Source of the DNA: Streptomyces longispororuber
GTDB lineage: Bacteria > Actinomycetota > Actinomycetes > Streptomycetales > Streptomycetaceae
Assembly: GCF_024448165.1 (NCBI RefSeq)
Contig: NZ_JAMOLN010000043.1
Location: 1-55,206, forward strand
DNA length: 55,206 bases
Direction: 5' to 3'
The translations under genes and the position numbers were made by a program. The first letter of the stretch is position 1; each line of letters starts with the position of its first letter. Below the pieces are notes generated by a model. It saw only the letters and a program-made list of their open reading frames with translations. It searched no databases and was not told where the DNA came from. Of the stretch, positions 8,193-17,322 are shown piece by piece.

Positions 8193-8530
8193 CCCGGCTT
8201 CGGCGGCCTGAAGCGCAGCCGGACCCTGCCGAGCACGAAGTCGTCGGGCACGGTGCCGTAGTCGGTGCTGTCACCGCCCGCGAAGACGTTGTCCGCCAGC
8301 ACCCACCAGCCGCCCTCCCGGCGCTCGGCGGCCCGCTTCACCACCAACAGGTCCTGCTGGAAAGGGTGGCGCAGGACGACCACGTCACCCGGACGGATCC
8401 GCGCCCCGTACTGCACCACGAGCCGGTCCCCGTGCAACAGCGTGGGCACCATGGACGGCCCCGTCACCTCAGCGGCTCCGAACGGCAGCACGGCCTTCCC
8501 TCGCTCGGTCTCCTGCGACAGCTCCGGCAT
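8096..8530 (-). CDS. sodX: Nickel superoxide dismutase maturation protease (S26 family)
   Basis: 144 aa when started at MPELSQETER. Signal-peptidase-like protease with the nucleophile Ser26 in 'GPSMVPTL' and general-base Lys65 in 'LLVVKRAAE', followed by 'VLADNVFAGGDSTDYG' and 'VLGRVRLRFRPP'. It removes the N-terminal propeptide of SodN so that the new His1 amine can bind nickel. It diverges from sodN, 145 bp away, the usual arrangement. Unlike most S26 peptidases it has no clear membrane anchor, in keeping with cytosolic SodN processing. A longer start (to 8600 or beyond) is possible. The 3' end overlaps the CGNR gene by 97 bp. Confidence 0.9.
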   Translation of the reverse strand: MPELSQETERGKAVLPFGAAEVTGPSMVPTLLHGDRLVVQYGARIRPGDVVVLRHPFQQDLLVVKRAAERREGGWWVLADNVFAGGDSTDYGTVPDDFVLGRVRLRFRPPKPGQRSPFALARWALSSVRPVLSDRSASRRLRAR

Positions 8531-8675
8531 CACCGGCACCTCCCCGGTCCTATCCTCCACCAGTCCCAGTCTCACCCCGGACTTTTGTCCTAAGCCCATG
8601 GGGGCACTCGCGAAAACCGGTCTCTCACGGAGTAATGTCCCACCTGAGAAGACGATCACGAGGAAGGACAGCTCA

Positions 8676-9071
8676 ATGCTCTCCCGCCTGTTTGCCCCCA
8701 AGGTGACGGTCAGCGCCCACTGCGACCTGCCCTGCGGCGTGTACGACCCGGCCCAGGCCCGCATCGAGGCCGAGTCGGTGAAGGCCGTCCAGGAGAAGAT
8801 GGCCGCCAACGACGACGTGCACTTCCAGGCGCGCGCCACCGTCATCAAGGAGCAGCGCGCCGAGCTCGCCAAGCACCACGTCTCGGTGCTCTGGAGCGAC
8901 TACTTCAAGCCCCCGCACTTCGAGAAGTACCCGGAGCTGCACCAGCTGGTCAACGACACCCTGAAGGCCCTCTCGGCCGCCAAGGCGTCGAAGGACCCGG
9001 CCACGGGCCAGAAGGCGCTGGACTACATCGCCCAGATCGACAAGATCTTCTGGGAGACCAAGAAGGCCTGA
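8676..9071 (+). CDS. sodN: Nickel superoxide dismutase
   Basis: 131 aa, ATG with AGGAAGGA upstream. It disproportionates superoxide in the cytoplasm as a hexamer. A 14-residue leader MLSRLFAPKVTVSA precedes the nickel hook HCDLPCGVY (residues 15-23): after cleavage by SodX, His1, Cys2 and Cys6 bind Ni. The four-helix bundle residues follow to the C-terminus, and the length is typical. In S. coelicolor sodN is nickel-induced through Nur and a small RNA from the sodF 3'UTR that targets the sodN leader (from memory). The leader here, 8600-8675, is the place to look for such pairing. A strong terminator follows. Confidence 0.97.
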   Translation: MLSRLFAPKVTVSAHCDLPCGVYDPAQARIEAESVKAVQEKMAANDDVHFQARATVIKEQRAELAKHHVSVLWSDYFKPPHFEKYPELHQLVNDTLKALSAAKASKDPATGQKALDYIAQIDKIFWETKKA

Positions 9072-9137
9072 CCCGGGCCGCGTTCACACCGTGACCGGCG
9101 GGCGGTGCACCCCCGCAGGTACGTGTCCGTGGACATT

Positions 9138-9186
9138 CCGAGGGGCCCGGCCGAGCAGCAGCTCGGCCGGGCCCCTCGGGCGTTTT
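9138..9186 (+). terminator. Strong terminator after sodN
   Basis: A 19-bp perfect stem, CCGAGGGGCCCGGCCGAGC (9138-9156), loop AGCA, then its complement (9161-9179), followed by GCGTTTT. Located 66 bp past the sodN stop. Confidence 0.9.
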
Positions 9187-9284
9187 CACCGGGCGGCGCG
9201 GGGTGGTCCACAATGGCAGCCCACCCCCCGGCCCGTCCCCAGCCCGCCCCCGTCCGACCGGCGCACGCCCCCAGGAGCCCGTCC

Positions 9285-10115
9285 ATGTCCCGCCGCCCCC
9301 GCGTCCTGTACGTCTCCGATCTCGCGTACGAGGCCCGCGGCCGGCGCTACGGCGACGAGGACGTCTTCCTGACCTCCCGGCTGCGCGCCTCCTTCGACCT
9401 GGCGCTCTGCCATCCGCTGGACGCGGCGGCGCTGATGGACGGCTTCGACGTGGTCGTGGTCCGCAACAGCGGTCCCGCGCTCGGCTACCAGGAGGCCTAC
9501 GACGCGTTCCGCGCCCAGGCCCTCGACCGCGGCACGAACGTCTACAACCCACTGACCGGCCGCGCGGACATGGCGGGCAAGCAGTACCTCCTCGACCTGA
9601 CGGAGGCCGGGTACCCGGTCATCCCCACCGTCGACGGGCCCGACGCCCTGGACCGGCTCCCGGCGGCCCCCGCGTACGTGGCGAAACCGAAGCTCGGCGC
9701 CGACTCCATCGGCCTGCGCTTCGTGGACCCCGGTGACCTCGCCGAACTCCCGTACTCCGATGGCCTGTTGGTGCAGCCGCGGATCGACTTCCGGTACGAG
9801 GTCTCCTTCTACTTCGTCGACGACGCGCTCCAGTACGCCCTCTACGCGCCGGACCCGGACCGCCGCTGGGAGCTGCGGCCCTACGACGTCACCGACGCCG
9901 ACCGGGAGTTCGCCCGCTCCTTCGTGGAGTGGAACACGCTGCCGCACGGCATCCAGCGCGTCGACGCCTGCCGCACCCCCGAGGGCGGTCTGCTGCTCGT
10001 CGAGCTGGAGGACCTCAACCCGTACCTCTCGCTCGGCCTGCTGGACGACGCGACCCGGGACGCCTTCGTGGCGGCGACGGCCGCGTCGATCCGGTCCGCC
10101 GTGCACACCGGCTGA
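9285..10115 (+). CDS. ATP-grasp-like protein of unknown substrate
   Basis: 276 aa, ATG 9285 with CAGGAG upstream; the frame open from 9105 crosses the sodN terminator and is rejected. The N-terminal 90 residues look like a pre-ATP-grasp Rossmann-like domain ('VLYVSDLAYEARGRRYGDEDVFL', 'DVVVVRNSGPA'). The middle has 'YVAKPKLGADSIGLRFV', fitting the ATP-grasp lysine strand. The end, 'LLLVELEDLNPYLSLGLL', supplies the E..E..N metal-binding pattern. Such enzymes join a carboxylate to an amine or thiol using ATP. No partner gene reveals the substrate, so the function stays open. It ends 143 bp from the convergent lipoprotein gene. Confidence 0.75.
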   Translation: MSRRPRVLYVSDLAYEARGRRYGDEDVFLTSRLRASFDLALCHPLDAAALMDGFDVVVVRNSGPALGYQEAYDAFRAQALDRGTNVYNPLTGRADMAGKQYLLDLTEAGYPVIPTVDGPDALDRLPAAPAYVAKPKLGADSIGLRFVDPGDLAELPYSDGLLVQPRIDFRYEVSFYFVDDALQYALYAPDPDRRWELRPYDVTDADREFARSFVEWNTLPHGIQRVDACRTPEGGLLLVELEDLNPYLSLGLLDDATRDAFVAATAASIRSAVHTG

Positions 10116-10258
10116 CCGCTCCGGCCGACCGGCCTCTCACCACTGCCACTTGGGCCGTGAACCAGGTCAGGTGCTCGACGTGGTGCGGACGGCGACCGTC
10201 GACCGGGACCCGACGGAACGTACCGGACAGCGGCGGGCCACGTCGGTCCCGGCGGGCC

Positions 10259-11194
10259 TCAGGCCGACTCCAGCACCTCCCGTACGGTGCCGAGGACCCG
10301 GTCGCGGTCGCGGCGGACCGCCTCGAACGTGGTGCGGTGCCGTGCCAGCTCCTGGCGCTGCAGCCGGTCGGCGACGGACCACCACACCCCGGCCGTGTTG
10401 TGCTCCCGCTTGCACTCGACGTCCGCTGTCGCCGTGCCCAACTCCCGTTCCGTGCGCCGGGAATTGCCGTCGTCGCCGCGTCGCCACGCCTTGTCGGAGA
10501 AGGCTGCCGAGGGGTCGGCGTACCGCTTGAACCCGCGGTCCACGACGCAGGCCGACCAGGTCTTCAGGGCGCGCCGCAGCTCCGCGTCCTTCGCGGCCCG
10601 CTTGTCGACGGCGGCGTCGCGCTCGGCCACGTACGTCCACAGGCGGCGGGTGTCCTGGGCACCGCGCAGGAGGCGCCGGTCCGCCTCCCCGGTGCAGCCG
10701 CCGCGCGGCACCTCGTGCCCGTGCGCGGTGCGGTGGACGTCCTCGGAACTCGAGGCGGAATAGGCGTCGGACTCCTCGTAGGTCATCTCCCGCCCCGCGG
10801 GTTGCCGGAGGCCGGTGTCCTTCCGCTGCGGGTCCCAGCCGTAGCCCCAGTGCCGCGCGGTGTCCAGGTCGAGCAGGCCGACGGGGCCGGTGCTCACGGC
10901 GACCAGCGCGCCGTGCGTGGTGTTCGCCATGCCCGGCCACTTGGGGTCGCGCGGGAAGTCGGTGAAGCCGAGCCGCACCATGCACCGCTGCGCGAGCAGG
11001 TTCTTCGCACGCTCGAACCGGTCGAACGCCTTGTCGTCGGAACCGTCGAACTCATAGCGCTCCATGGGAAGTTCGGGCAGCGCCTTCTCGTCCCGCACGA
11101 CCGGGACGCCGTCCACCGTGTCCGGCGTCCCCGCCCCGCCGCAGCCCACGAGTCCGGCCACCACCAGGGCGACGAGCGCCACCGCGCGTCTCAC
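10259..11194 (-). CDS. Secreted lipoprotein of unknown function
   Basis: 311 aa, GTG start at 11194 with GGAGG 7 nt upstream; the GTGA overlaps the stop of the acetyltransferase gene. A short signal ends in the lipobox VGCGG, with Cys18 lipidated. The mature part is Trp/Arg/Asp-rich and helical with few hydrophobic stretches. It has paired cysteines in 'LLAQRCMVRLGF', 'RGGCTGEADR', 'WSACVVDRGF' and 'DVECKREHN', which may form two disulfides. I recognise it only as a Streptomyces-type conserved lipoprotein. No catalytic motif is seen. Confidence 0.8.
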   Translation of the reverse strand: MRRAVALVALVVAGLVGCGGAGTPDTVDGVPVVRDEKALPELPMERYEFDGSDDKAFDRFERAKNLLAQRCMVRLGFTDFPRDPKWPGMANTTHGALVAVSTGPVGLLDLDTARHWGYGWDPQRKDTGLRQPAGREMTYEESDAYSASSSEDVHRTAHGHEVPRGGCTGEADRRLLRGAQDTRRLWTYVAERDAAVDKRAAKDAELRRALKTWSACVVDRGFKRYADPSAAFSDKAWRRGDDGNSRRTERELGTATADVECKREHNTAGVWWSVADRLQRQELARHRTTFEAVRRDRDRVLGTVREVLESA

Positions 11195-12090
11195 TCCCCC
11201 GCCTCCCCGATCTTGCGCACCACACGCGCCGGATTGCCCACGGCCACCACGTCGGCCGGCAGGTCGCGGGTGACGACGGCGCCCGCGCCGACCACGGTGT
11301 TCGCGCCGATGGTGACGCCGGGGCAGACGATGACGCCACCGCCCAGCCACACGTTGTCGCCGATCGCGATGGGCTTCGCGGCCTCCCACTTGGCGCGGCG
11401 CGGCTCGGGGTCGACCGGGTGCGTCGGCGTCAGCAGCTGCACGTTCGGGCCGATCTGGACGTCGTCGCCGATCCGGATGGGCGCCACGTCCAGCATCACG
11501 GCACCGCAGTTCACGAAGGTGCGCGCGCCGATGCTGATGTACTGCCCGTAGTCGACGGAGAGCGGCGGCCGCACGACGACGCCCTCGCCGACCTCGCCGA
11601 GCAGTTCGCGCAGCAGGGCCTGCCGGGCGGGCAGGTCAGTGACGCTGCTCGCGTTGTAGCGCTCGCCGAGCCCGGCGGCGCGCAACGCGTCCGCCTCCAG
11701 TTCGGGGTCGTCGGCGAGGTAGAGGTCACCGGCGAGCATCCGCTCCTTCTGGCTACGGGGTTCCGGGCGCGGCCACGCGCGCACGTCGGTCACCGCGGCC
11801 ACCGCCAACGGCCCGTAGAGGTGCGGGAACCGGGGACCGCCGGGCGCGACCTCCTCGACCCGCACCGGCACGTCGAGCCGGTCCCGGTCGATGACCAGGA
11901 CCACCAGCTCGCCGGGCGCGGGATCCGTCCCGTACAGCATCTCCGCGACGCCCCGCAGCTGGTGCGGGAACGAGCAGTGGATGAACCCCTCCTCCTGGAG
12001 GGTCCTGCCGCGGGTCGACATCTCGTACGTACCGGCGGCCTGGGCGCTCTCCCACAGGGCGCGCTCGGTGATGTGCAGGAGTTCGGTCAT
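11191..12090 (-). CDS. DUF952 domain fused to maltose/galactoside O-acetyltransferase
   Basis: 299 aa. Residues 1-110 form a DUF952 (COG3502-like) domain: 'LLHITERALWESAQAAGTY', 'EEGFIHCSFPHQL'. Residues about 115-299 are a complete sugar O-acetyltransferase: the Mac N-segment 'QKERMLAGDLYLADDPEL', the left-handed beta-helix 'GARTFVNCGAVMLDVAPIRIGDDVQIGPNVQLLTPTHPVD' with catalytic His, then 'IGDNVWLGGGVIVCPGVTIG'. It probably transfers acetyl from acetyl-CoA to a sugar hydroxyl. Fusion of these two domains in one reading frame is continuous with no frameshift signal. It overlaps the downstream lipoprotein start. Confidence 0.85.
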   Translation of the reverse strand: MTELLHITERALWESAQAAGTYEMSTRGRTLQEEGFIHCSFPHQLRGVAEMLYGTDPAPGELVVLVIDRDRLDVPVRVEEVAPGGPRFPHLYGPLAVAAVTDVRAWPRPEPRSQKERMLAGDLYLADDPELEADALRAAGLGERYNASSVTDLPARQALLRELLGEVGEGVVVRPPLSVDYGQYISIGARTFVNCGAVMLDVAPIRIGDDVQIGPNVQLLTPTHPVDPEPRRAKWEAAKPIAIGDNVWLGGGVIVCPGVTIGANTVVGAGAVVTRDLPADVVAVGNPARVVRKIGEAGE

Positions 12091-12099
12091 GCGCCCAAT

Positions 12100-13343
<1,244 letters not shown>

Positions 13344-13350
<7 letters not shown>

Positions 13351-13760
13351 ACGTCGCCGCCGCCTTCCATGATCTGCCGGATCACGACGGGGTAGACGGG
13401 CGCGCCCTCGGGCTGCGGGCACTGGAGGATGCGCTCCGCGATCTCGGTCACGCGCTCCAGGCTCGGGCAGTCCAGCACCCAGTAGCCGGCGAGGAGTTCC
13501 TTGGTCTCTCCGTAGGGACCGTCGGTGACCACCGGCCGTCCGTCCGCGCCGAGGCCGACCGTGCGGGCCTGCGCGGGCTCGCCGAGGCCCTGGCCGTCGA
13601 CCATCTCGCCGGACTCCGCGAGGTCGTTGTTGAGCGCGCCCATGAAGGCGTACATCGCCTGCAGGTCCTTCTCGCCCCAGGCCGGGCTGTCCTTGCCGCC
13701 CTTGCCGCTCATGGCCTCGTAGTCCGCCTGCGTGCCCTGGATCATCACCAAGTACTTCAT
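13344..13760 (-). CDS. YCII/DGPF-domain protein, partner of the ECF42 sigma factor
   Basis: 138 aa from MKYLVMIQGTQAD with GAAGGAG upstream; the frame open to 13838 has no site. The DGPF motif appears as 'PVVTDGPYGETKELLAGYWVLDCPSLE', the family signature. The small ferredoxin-like fold often acts as a dimer, and its biochemical role is unknown. It is translationally coupled to the sigma factor. In other Streptomyces DGPF genes are the direct targets of ECF42 sigma factors (from memory), so a self-controlled promoter upstream of 13760 is expected. Confidence 0.88.
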
Positions 13761-13853
13761 GGTTCTGCGCTCCTTCGGTGCGGGCCGCCCGCATGGTGCC
13801 GGCGGCTGCTTCACCTGGGACGTCGGAGCCGTCGACACGTTCTCGACACCGCG

Positions 13854-13922
13854 CCGAAGATTTTCTTCGGGAATCTCTCCGCAGGGGCTCCCCCGGCTCC
13901 AGTGGCTGCCCCGGCTCCAGTG
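13854..13922. repeat. Hairpin and 14-bp direct repeat after the DHFR-like gene
   Basis: CCGAAGA (13854-13860), loop TTT, TCTTCGG (13864-13870) may terminate the minus-strand DHFR-like gene. CCCCGGCTCCAGTG occurs twice, at 13891-13904 and 13909-13922, an 18-bp period. Function unknown. Confidence 0.45.
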
Positions 13923-13935
13923 TGGCAGCGAAGGA

Positions 13936-14523
13936 CTACCGCTTCCTGGCGTACCGGCGGACGATCACGCCGTTCCCGAAGGTGCGGTTCTCCACCAGGG
14001 CGAACTCGTCGAGCCCGGACGTGCGGCCGCCGAACATCGGCATGCCGGCGCCGAGGATCACCGGGTAGGTCTTGAGCACCAGCTCGTCGACCTCGTCCGC
14101 GAGCAGCCCGGCCAGCTGCGCGCCGCCGCACAGCCAGATGTCCCTGTCGCCGTCCTCCGCCTTGAGCTCGCGGATCCGGCCGACGACGTCGTCGCGGACC
14201 AGCTCGACGTTCGGGTCGGGTGACTCGGTGAGGCTGCGCGTGGCGACGAACTCGCGCAGATGCCCGTACGGGCTGGTGATGCCGAGGTCGAGCGCCACCT
14301 GGTAGCTGCCGCGGCCCTGGACGACACTGTCGAACTTCTTGTTCTCGACCCCTTCGAGGCCGAGGATCTTGCGGCCCTCCACCGAGATGGTGTCGGGGTA
14401 CTCGCTCTTGAGGTACGCGAGGAACTCCTCGTCCACGTACGACATGAACATGTTGCCGTCACCGGACTCGTCCCCGATGAAGCCGTCGATGGACACGGCG
14501 ACGAAGTACGTGAGCTTGCGCAA
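13936..14523 (-). CDS. Dihydrofolate reductase/RibD-like reductase
   Basis: 195 aa. RibD C-terminal/DHFR-like fold: it begins 'MRKLTYFVAVSIDGFIG' and has 'DSVVQGRGSYQVALDLG', 'DDVVGRIRELKAEDGDRDIWLCGGAQLAGLL' (NADPH-binding) and 'ELVLKTYPVILGAGMPMFGG'. Such proteins reduce pterin-, flavin-precursor- or xenobiotic-like substrates; the substrate here is unknown. It diverges from a TetR-type regulator 150 bp away with an inverted repeat between them, so it is the most likely target of that regulator (inference). Confidence 0.85.
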   Translation of the reverse strand: MRKLTYFVAVSIDGFIGDESGDGNMFMSYVDEEFLAYLKSEYPDTISVEGRKILGLEGVENKKFDSVVQGRGSYQVALDLGITSPYGHLREFVATRSLTESPDPNVELVRDDVVGRIRELKAEDGDRDIWLCGGAQLAGLLADEVDELVLKTYPVILGAGMPMFGGRTSGLDEFALVENRTFGNGVIVRRYARKR

Positions 14524-14572
14524 GCTGGTCTCTTTTCGTAGGCGACTGGTCGTCGAGCACCTCCGGCGCTCG

Positions 14573-14608
14573 AACCACTTCAGTTATAGTGCTCCATGTG
14601 TAGTGGTT
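14573..14608. promoter_or_regulatory. Candidate operator between DHFR-like gene and TetR gene
   Basis: AACCACT (14573-14579) and AGTGGTT (14602-14608) form a perfect inverted repeat spaced by 22 bp. The spacer contains TATAGT (14585-14590), a good -10 for the plus-strand regulator gene. A bound TetR dimer would block this promoter. Confidence 0.45.
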
Positions 14609-14673
14609 GCAAGAGGTTTCCTGGAAACGGGCAGCCGGAGCCGGGCAGCCGGTATCAGAGTCGGAGGAATGTC

Positions 14674-15270
14674 ATGGCGAGGAACGCGGAGCGCAGGGCG
14701 GCTCTCGTGGATGCGGCGGTCGAGGTGCTCGCGGCCGAGGGCGCGCGGGGGCTGACCTTCCGGGCGGTGGACGCGGCGGCGGGCGTGCCGACCGGCACGT
14801 CGTCGAACTACTTCAGCAACCGCGACGACCTCATCCACCAGATCGACGGCTGGCTGCACCAGCGGCTCGCCCCCGACCCGAAGGTCGTCGAGCGGCTCCT
14901 GGAGCGGCCCAGGGACCGGGCTCTCGTCGTCGCGTTCATGCACGACCTGATGGGGCGCGCGCAGCGGGACCGCACCGGGTTCCTGGCCATGATGGAACTG
15001 CGCCTGGAAGCGGGCCGCAGGCCCGAGCTGCGGGCGTCCCTGATGACGTCGCTCCGCGGCGACCTCGACGAAGGCGTCGCGTTCAACGCGCAGGCCGGAC
15101 TGCCCGGCGGCGCGGAGGAGATCACCCTGCTCTACCTGGGCATGCTCGGGCTCATCCTGGAACACCTGACGATGCCCGGGATGCTGGACGACGCGATCCC
15201 CGGCGTGAGCGTGCCGGACGGTGTCGTGGAACGGCTCGTGGAGCGGATCGTGCCCGACGGCGGCGTCTGA
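14674..15270 (+). CDS. TetR-family transcriptional regulator
   Basis: 198 aa, ATG with CGGAGGA upstream. The N-terminal HTH reads 'RRAALVDAAVEVLAAEGARGLTFRAVDAAAGVPTGTSSNYFSNRDDL', a full TetR DNA-binding domain at residues 5-52. The C-terminal ligand domain is Leu/Met-rich. It diverges from the DHFR-like reductase. A frame from 14596 would extend 26 residues upstream without a ribosome site. It probably represses itself and the reductase; the inducer is unknown. Confidence 0.88.
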   Translation: MARNAERRAALVDAAVEVLAAEGARGLTFRAVDAAAGVPTGTSSNYFSNRDDLIHQIDGWLHQRLAPDPKVVERLLERPRDRALVVAFMHDLMGRAQRDRTGFLAMMELRLEAGRRPELRASLMTSLRGDLDEGVAFNAQAGLPGGAEEITLLYLGMLGLILEHLTMPGMLDDAIPGVSVPDGVVERLVERIVPDGGV

Positions 15271-15300
15271 CGCACCGCGCCCGGCCTACCGCGCCACTGG

Positions 15301-15948
15301 TCAACCGGCTTGCGGCTCCCGCCACATGGGCCACATCGAAGGGCCGTCCGGCAGGTCGAGCGCGGTGCCGGTGAAGACGAAGCCGAGGCGCTCGTACAGG
15401 GCGCGGCTGCGCGGGTTGCTGGCCTCCAGATAGGCGGGCAGCCCCTCGCGGTCGCAGCGCTCCAGGACCGGCGCCATCAGCGCGGTGCCGAGGCCCTCGC
15501 CCTGCCGTCCCGGCGCGACGCCGATCATCCACAGGTAGACGTGCGCGCGGCCCTCGGGGTGGATCTCGGTGGTCCAGCGCGCTATCTGCTCGACCCGCTC
15601 GTTGTCGGGGTCGACCACGGCGCGCACCTGAGCGGGCACGTCGTCCTGGTCGCCTTCTCCCCCATGACCCTCGTGGCCCTCGTGGCCCTCGCCGCCCGCC
15701 CCGTCGTGCGGCGCGTCCGGCATGTCCATCCACAGCGCGACGGCCGAGCCGTCCTCCGCGAGGTCGATGTACCCCTCGGCGAGCGTCACGTCGGTGAACA
15801 CCCCCATGAGACCCGCGTGCCGGGCCAGCCGGTGCTCCTCGCCGGGGAACACCCAGTTGCTGACCGGGTCGTCCCTGAACGATTCGTCGAGCAGCCGCAC
15901 GACGAGGTCCCGGTCGCTCTCCTGTGCCCGCCGGACCCGCACACCCAC
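15301..15948 (-). CDS. GNAT-family N-acetyltransferase with Gly/His/Glu insert
   Basis: About 215 aa from a GTG at 15948; an ATG at 16026 is also in frame, but its N-terminus looks like non-coding sequence. The acetyl-CoA site is 'LWMIGVAPGRQGEGLGTALMAPVLERCDREG', followed by 'YLEASNPRSRALYERLGFVFTGT', so the fold is complete. Between the two halves sits a low-complexity insert 'GGEGHEGHEGHGGEGD', coded by repeated GGCCACGAG-like units near 15655-15700. It could bind metal or simply be a slippage product. Substrate unknown. It is convergent with the TetR gene. Confidence 0.82.
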   Translation of the reverse strand: MGVRVRRAQESDRDLVVRLLDESFRDDPVSNWVFPGEEHRLARHAGLMGVFTDVTLAEGYIDLAEDGSAVALWMDMPDAPHDGAGGEGHEGHEGHGGEGDQDDVPAQVRAVVDPDNERVEQIARWTTEIHPEGRAHVYLWMIGVAPGRQGEGLGTALMAPVLERCDREGLPAYLEASNPRSRALYERLGFVFTGTALDLPDGPSMWPMWREPQAG

Positions 15949-16089
15949 GCCGAACCGCCCCCTGCCCAACCCGCCTGCTCCGTATGGTCGTTGGCAGCCT
16001 AAGCGATCTCCCGAGCGGGTGGGCACGGGCCCCGCACCACGAGGCGCGGGGCGGCTTGTCCGGGGCGGCTTCTTCCGGGGCGGCGGCGC

Positions 16090-17211
16090 TCAGTGGCCCC
16101 GCCGCGTCACGAACTCCGCGAGGGCGAGCAGGCCGTCCGCCGCCTCGGGCACCGGAACCGCCCGCTGGAGGTGGTGCATCGCCCGGGACATCTGGTCCGC
16201 CGCCTGCGTCTGCGCCCAGTCACGGCCGCCGGCCCGCTCGACCGCCCGCACGATCGCCTCCAGCTCGGCCTCGGACTCCTTCCTCGGGGGCGGCGGCCCG
16301 TACAACGCGGCCAGGTCACCGCCCGCCAACCCGCCCTCGGCCAGCGCCGCGACGACCGGCAGGGACTTCTTGCGCACGGCCAGGTCCGCACCCGCGGGCT
16401 TGCCGGTACGGGCCGGATCGCCCCAGATCCCGATCACGTCGTCGATCAGCTGGAAGGCGAGCCCGGCCGCCCGCCCGAACGCGTCGAGCGCCGCGACCTC
16501 CTCCTCGTCCGCCCCCGCGTACAGCCCGCCGATCGCGCACGCGCAGCCGAGCAGCGCCCCGGTCTTCGCCTCCGCCATGGCCAGCGTCTCCTCCAGCGTC
16601 ACCGCCGCCGGATCGCGCTGCTCCAGGGCGACGTCGGTGGACTGACCGGCGCACAACTCCACGACGCAGGACGCGAGTCGGGCCGCCGCGGCCGGTGCCG
16701 CCCGGTGCGGGTCCTCGGCGAGCAACAACTGGGCCTGCGCCTGGAGGGCGTCACCGGCGAGGATCGCGTCGGCGTCCCCGAAGACGGTCCACGCGGTCGG
16801 GCGGTGCCGCCGGGTGGCGTCCCGGTCCATCACGTCGTCGTGCAGCAGGGTGAAGTTGTGCGTCAGCTCCACGGCTGCCGCCGCCCTCACCGCCCGCCCG
16901 GAGCCCGCACCGAGAGCCCGCGCCGCGGCCAGCACCAGGGCGGGCCTGACGGCCTTCCCCGCATGCCCGGCAGCCGGCGTCCCGTCCGCGTGCTCCCAGC
17001 CGAAGTGGTACAGGGCGACGCGGCGTATGGACCCCGGAAGGGCCTCGACGGCCCGCCGCAGCTCGGGGTCGACCGAGGCCCTGGCCTGCGCCAGGATCAC
17101 TGCCGCCTCCTGCGCGTCGTGCCCGCCGGCCTCCGGCCCTTCGGGCCGGTGCCCCGCCCCGCTCGACCCGGCAGGCACTGCCGCCACTCGCGTCTCCGTC
17201 GTCTGCGTCAT
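16090..17211 (-). CDS. Polyprenyl diphosphate synthase, candidate encapsulin cargo
   Basis: 373 aa. A trans-isoprenyl diphosphate synthase condensing IPP with allylic diphosphates. The first Asp-rich motif DDVMD is at 125-129 in 'ELTHNFTLLHDDVMDRDATRR'; the second, DDVIGIWGD, is at 257-265. A Phe five residues before the first motif suggests a medium chain such as C15-C20 (inference). The first ~35 residues are Gly/Ala/Pro/Thr-rich and disordered-looking, unlike housekeeping synthases, and resemble the cargo-loading tails of family 2 encapsulin cargos. It follows the encapsulin-like gene on the same strand with a 111-bp gap, so the two likely form one operon. Confidence 0.9.
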   Translation of the reverse strand: MTQTTETRVAAVPAGSSGAGHRPEGPEAGGHDAQEAAVILAQARASVDPELRRAVEALPGSIRRVALYHFGWEHADGTPAAGHAGKAVRPALVLAAARALGAGSGRAVRAAAAVELTHNFTLLHDDVMDRDATRRHRPTAWTVFGDADAILAGDALQAQAQLLLAEDPHRAAPAAAARLASCVVELCAGQSTDVALEQRDPAAVTLEETLAMAEAKTGALLGCACAIGGLYAGADEEEVAALDAFGRAAGLAFQLIDDVIGIWGDPARTGKPAGADLAVRKKSLPVVAALAEGGLAGGDLAALYGPPPPRKESEAELEAIVRAVERAGGRDWAQTQAADQMSRAMHHLQRAVPVPEAADGLLALAEFVTRRGH

Positions 17212-17322
17212 GGACTCACCCCGGGAGGGTGCGGACGGTGGCGGTTCCGCTGCTGCTGGGCGCGTACCCCTTGGGTGTACCCGCCCGGGTGGGCGGGGAC
17301 ACGGCGTGCCGGAAGCGGCTCG

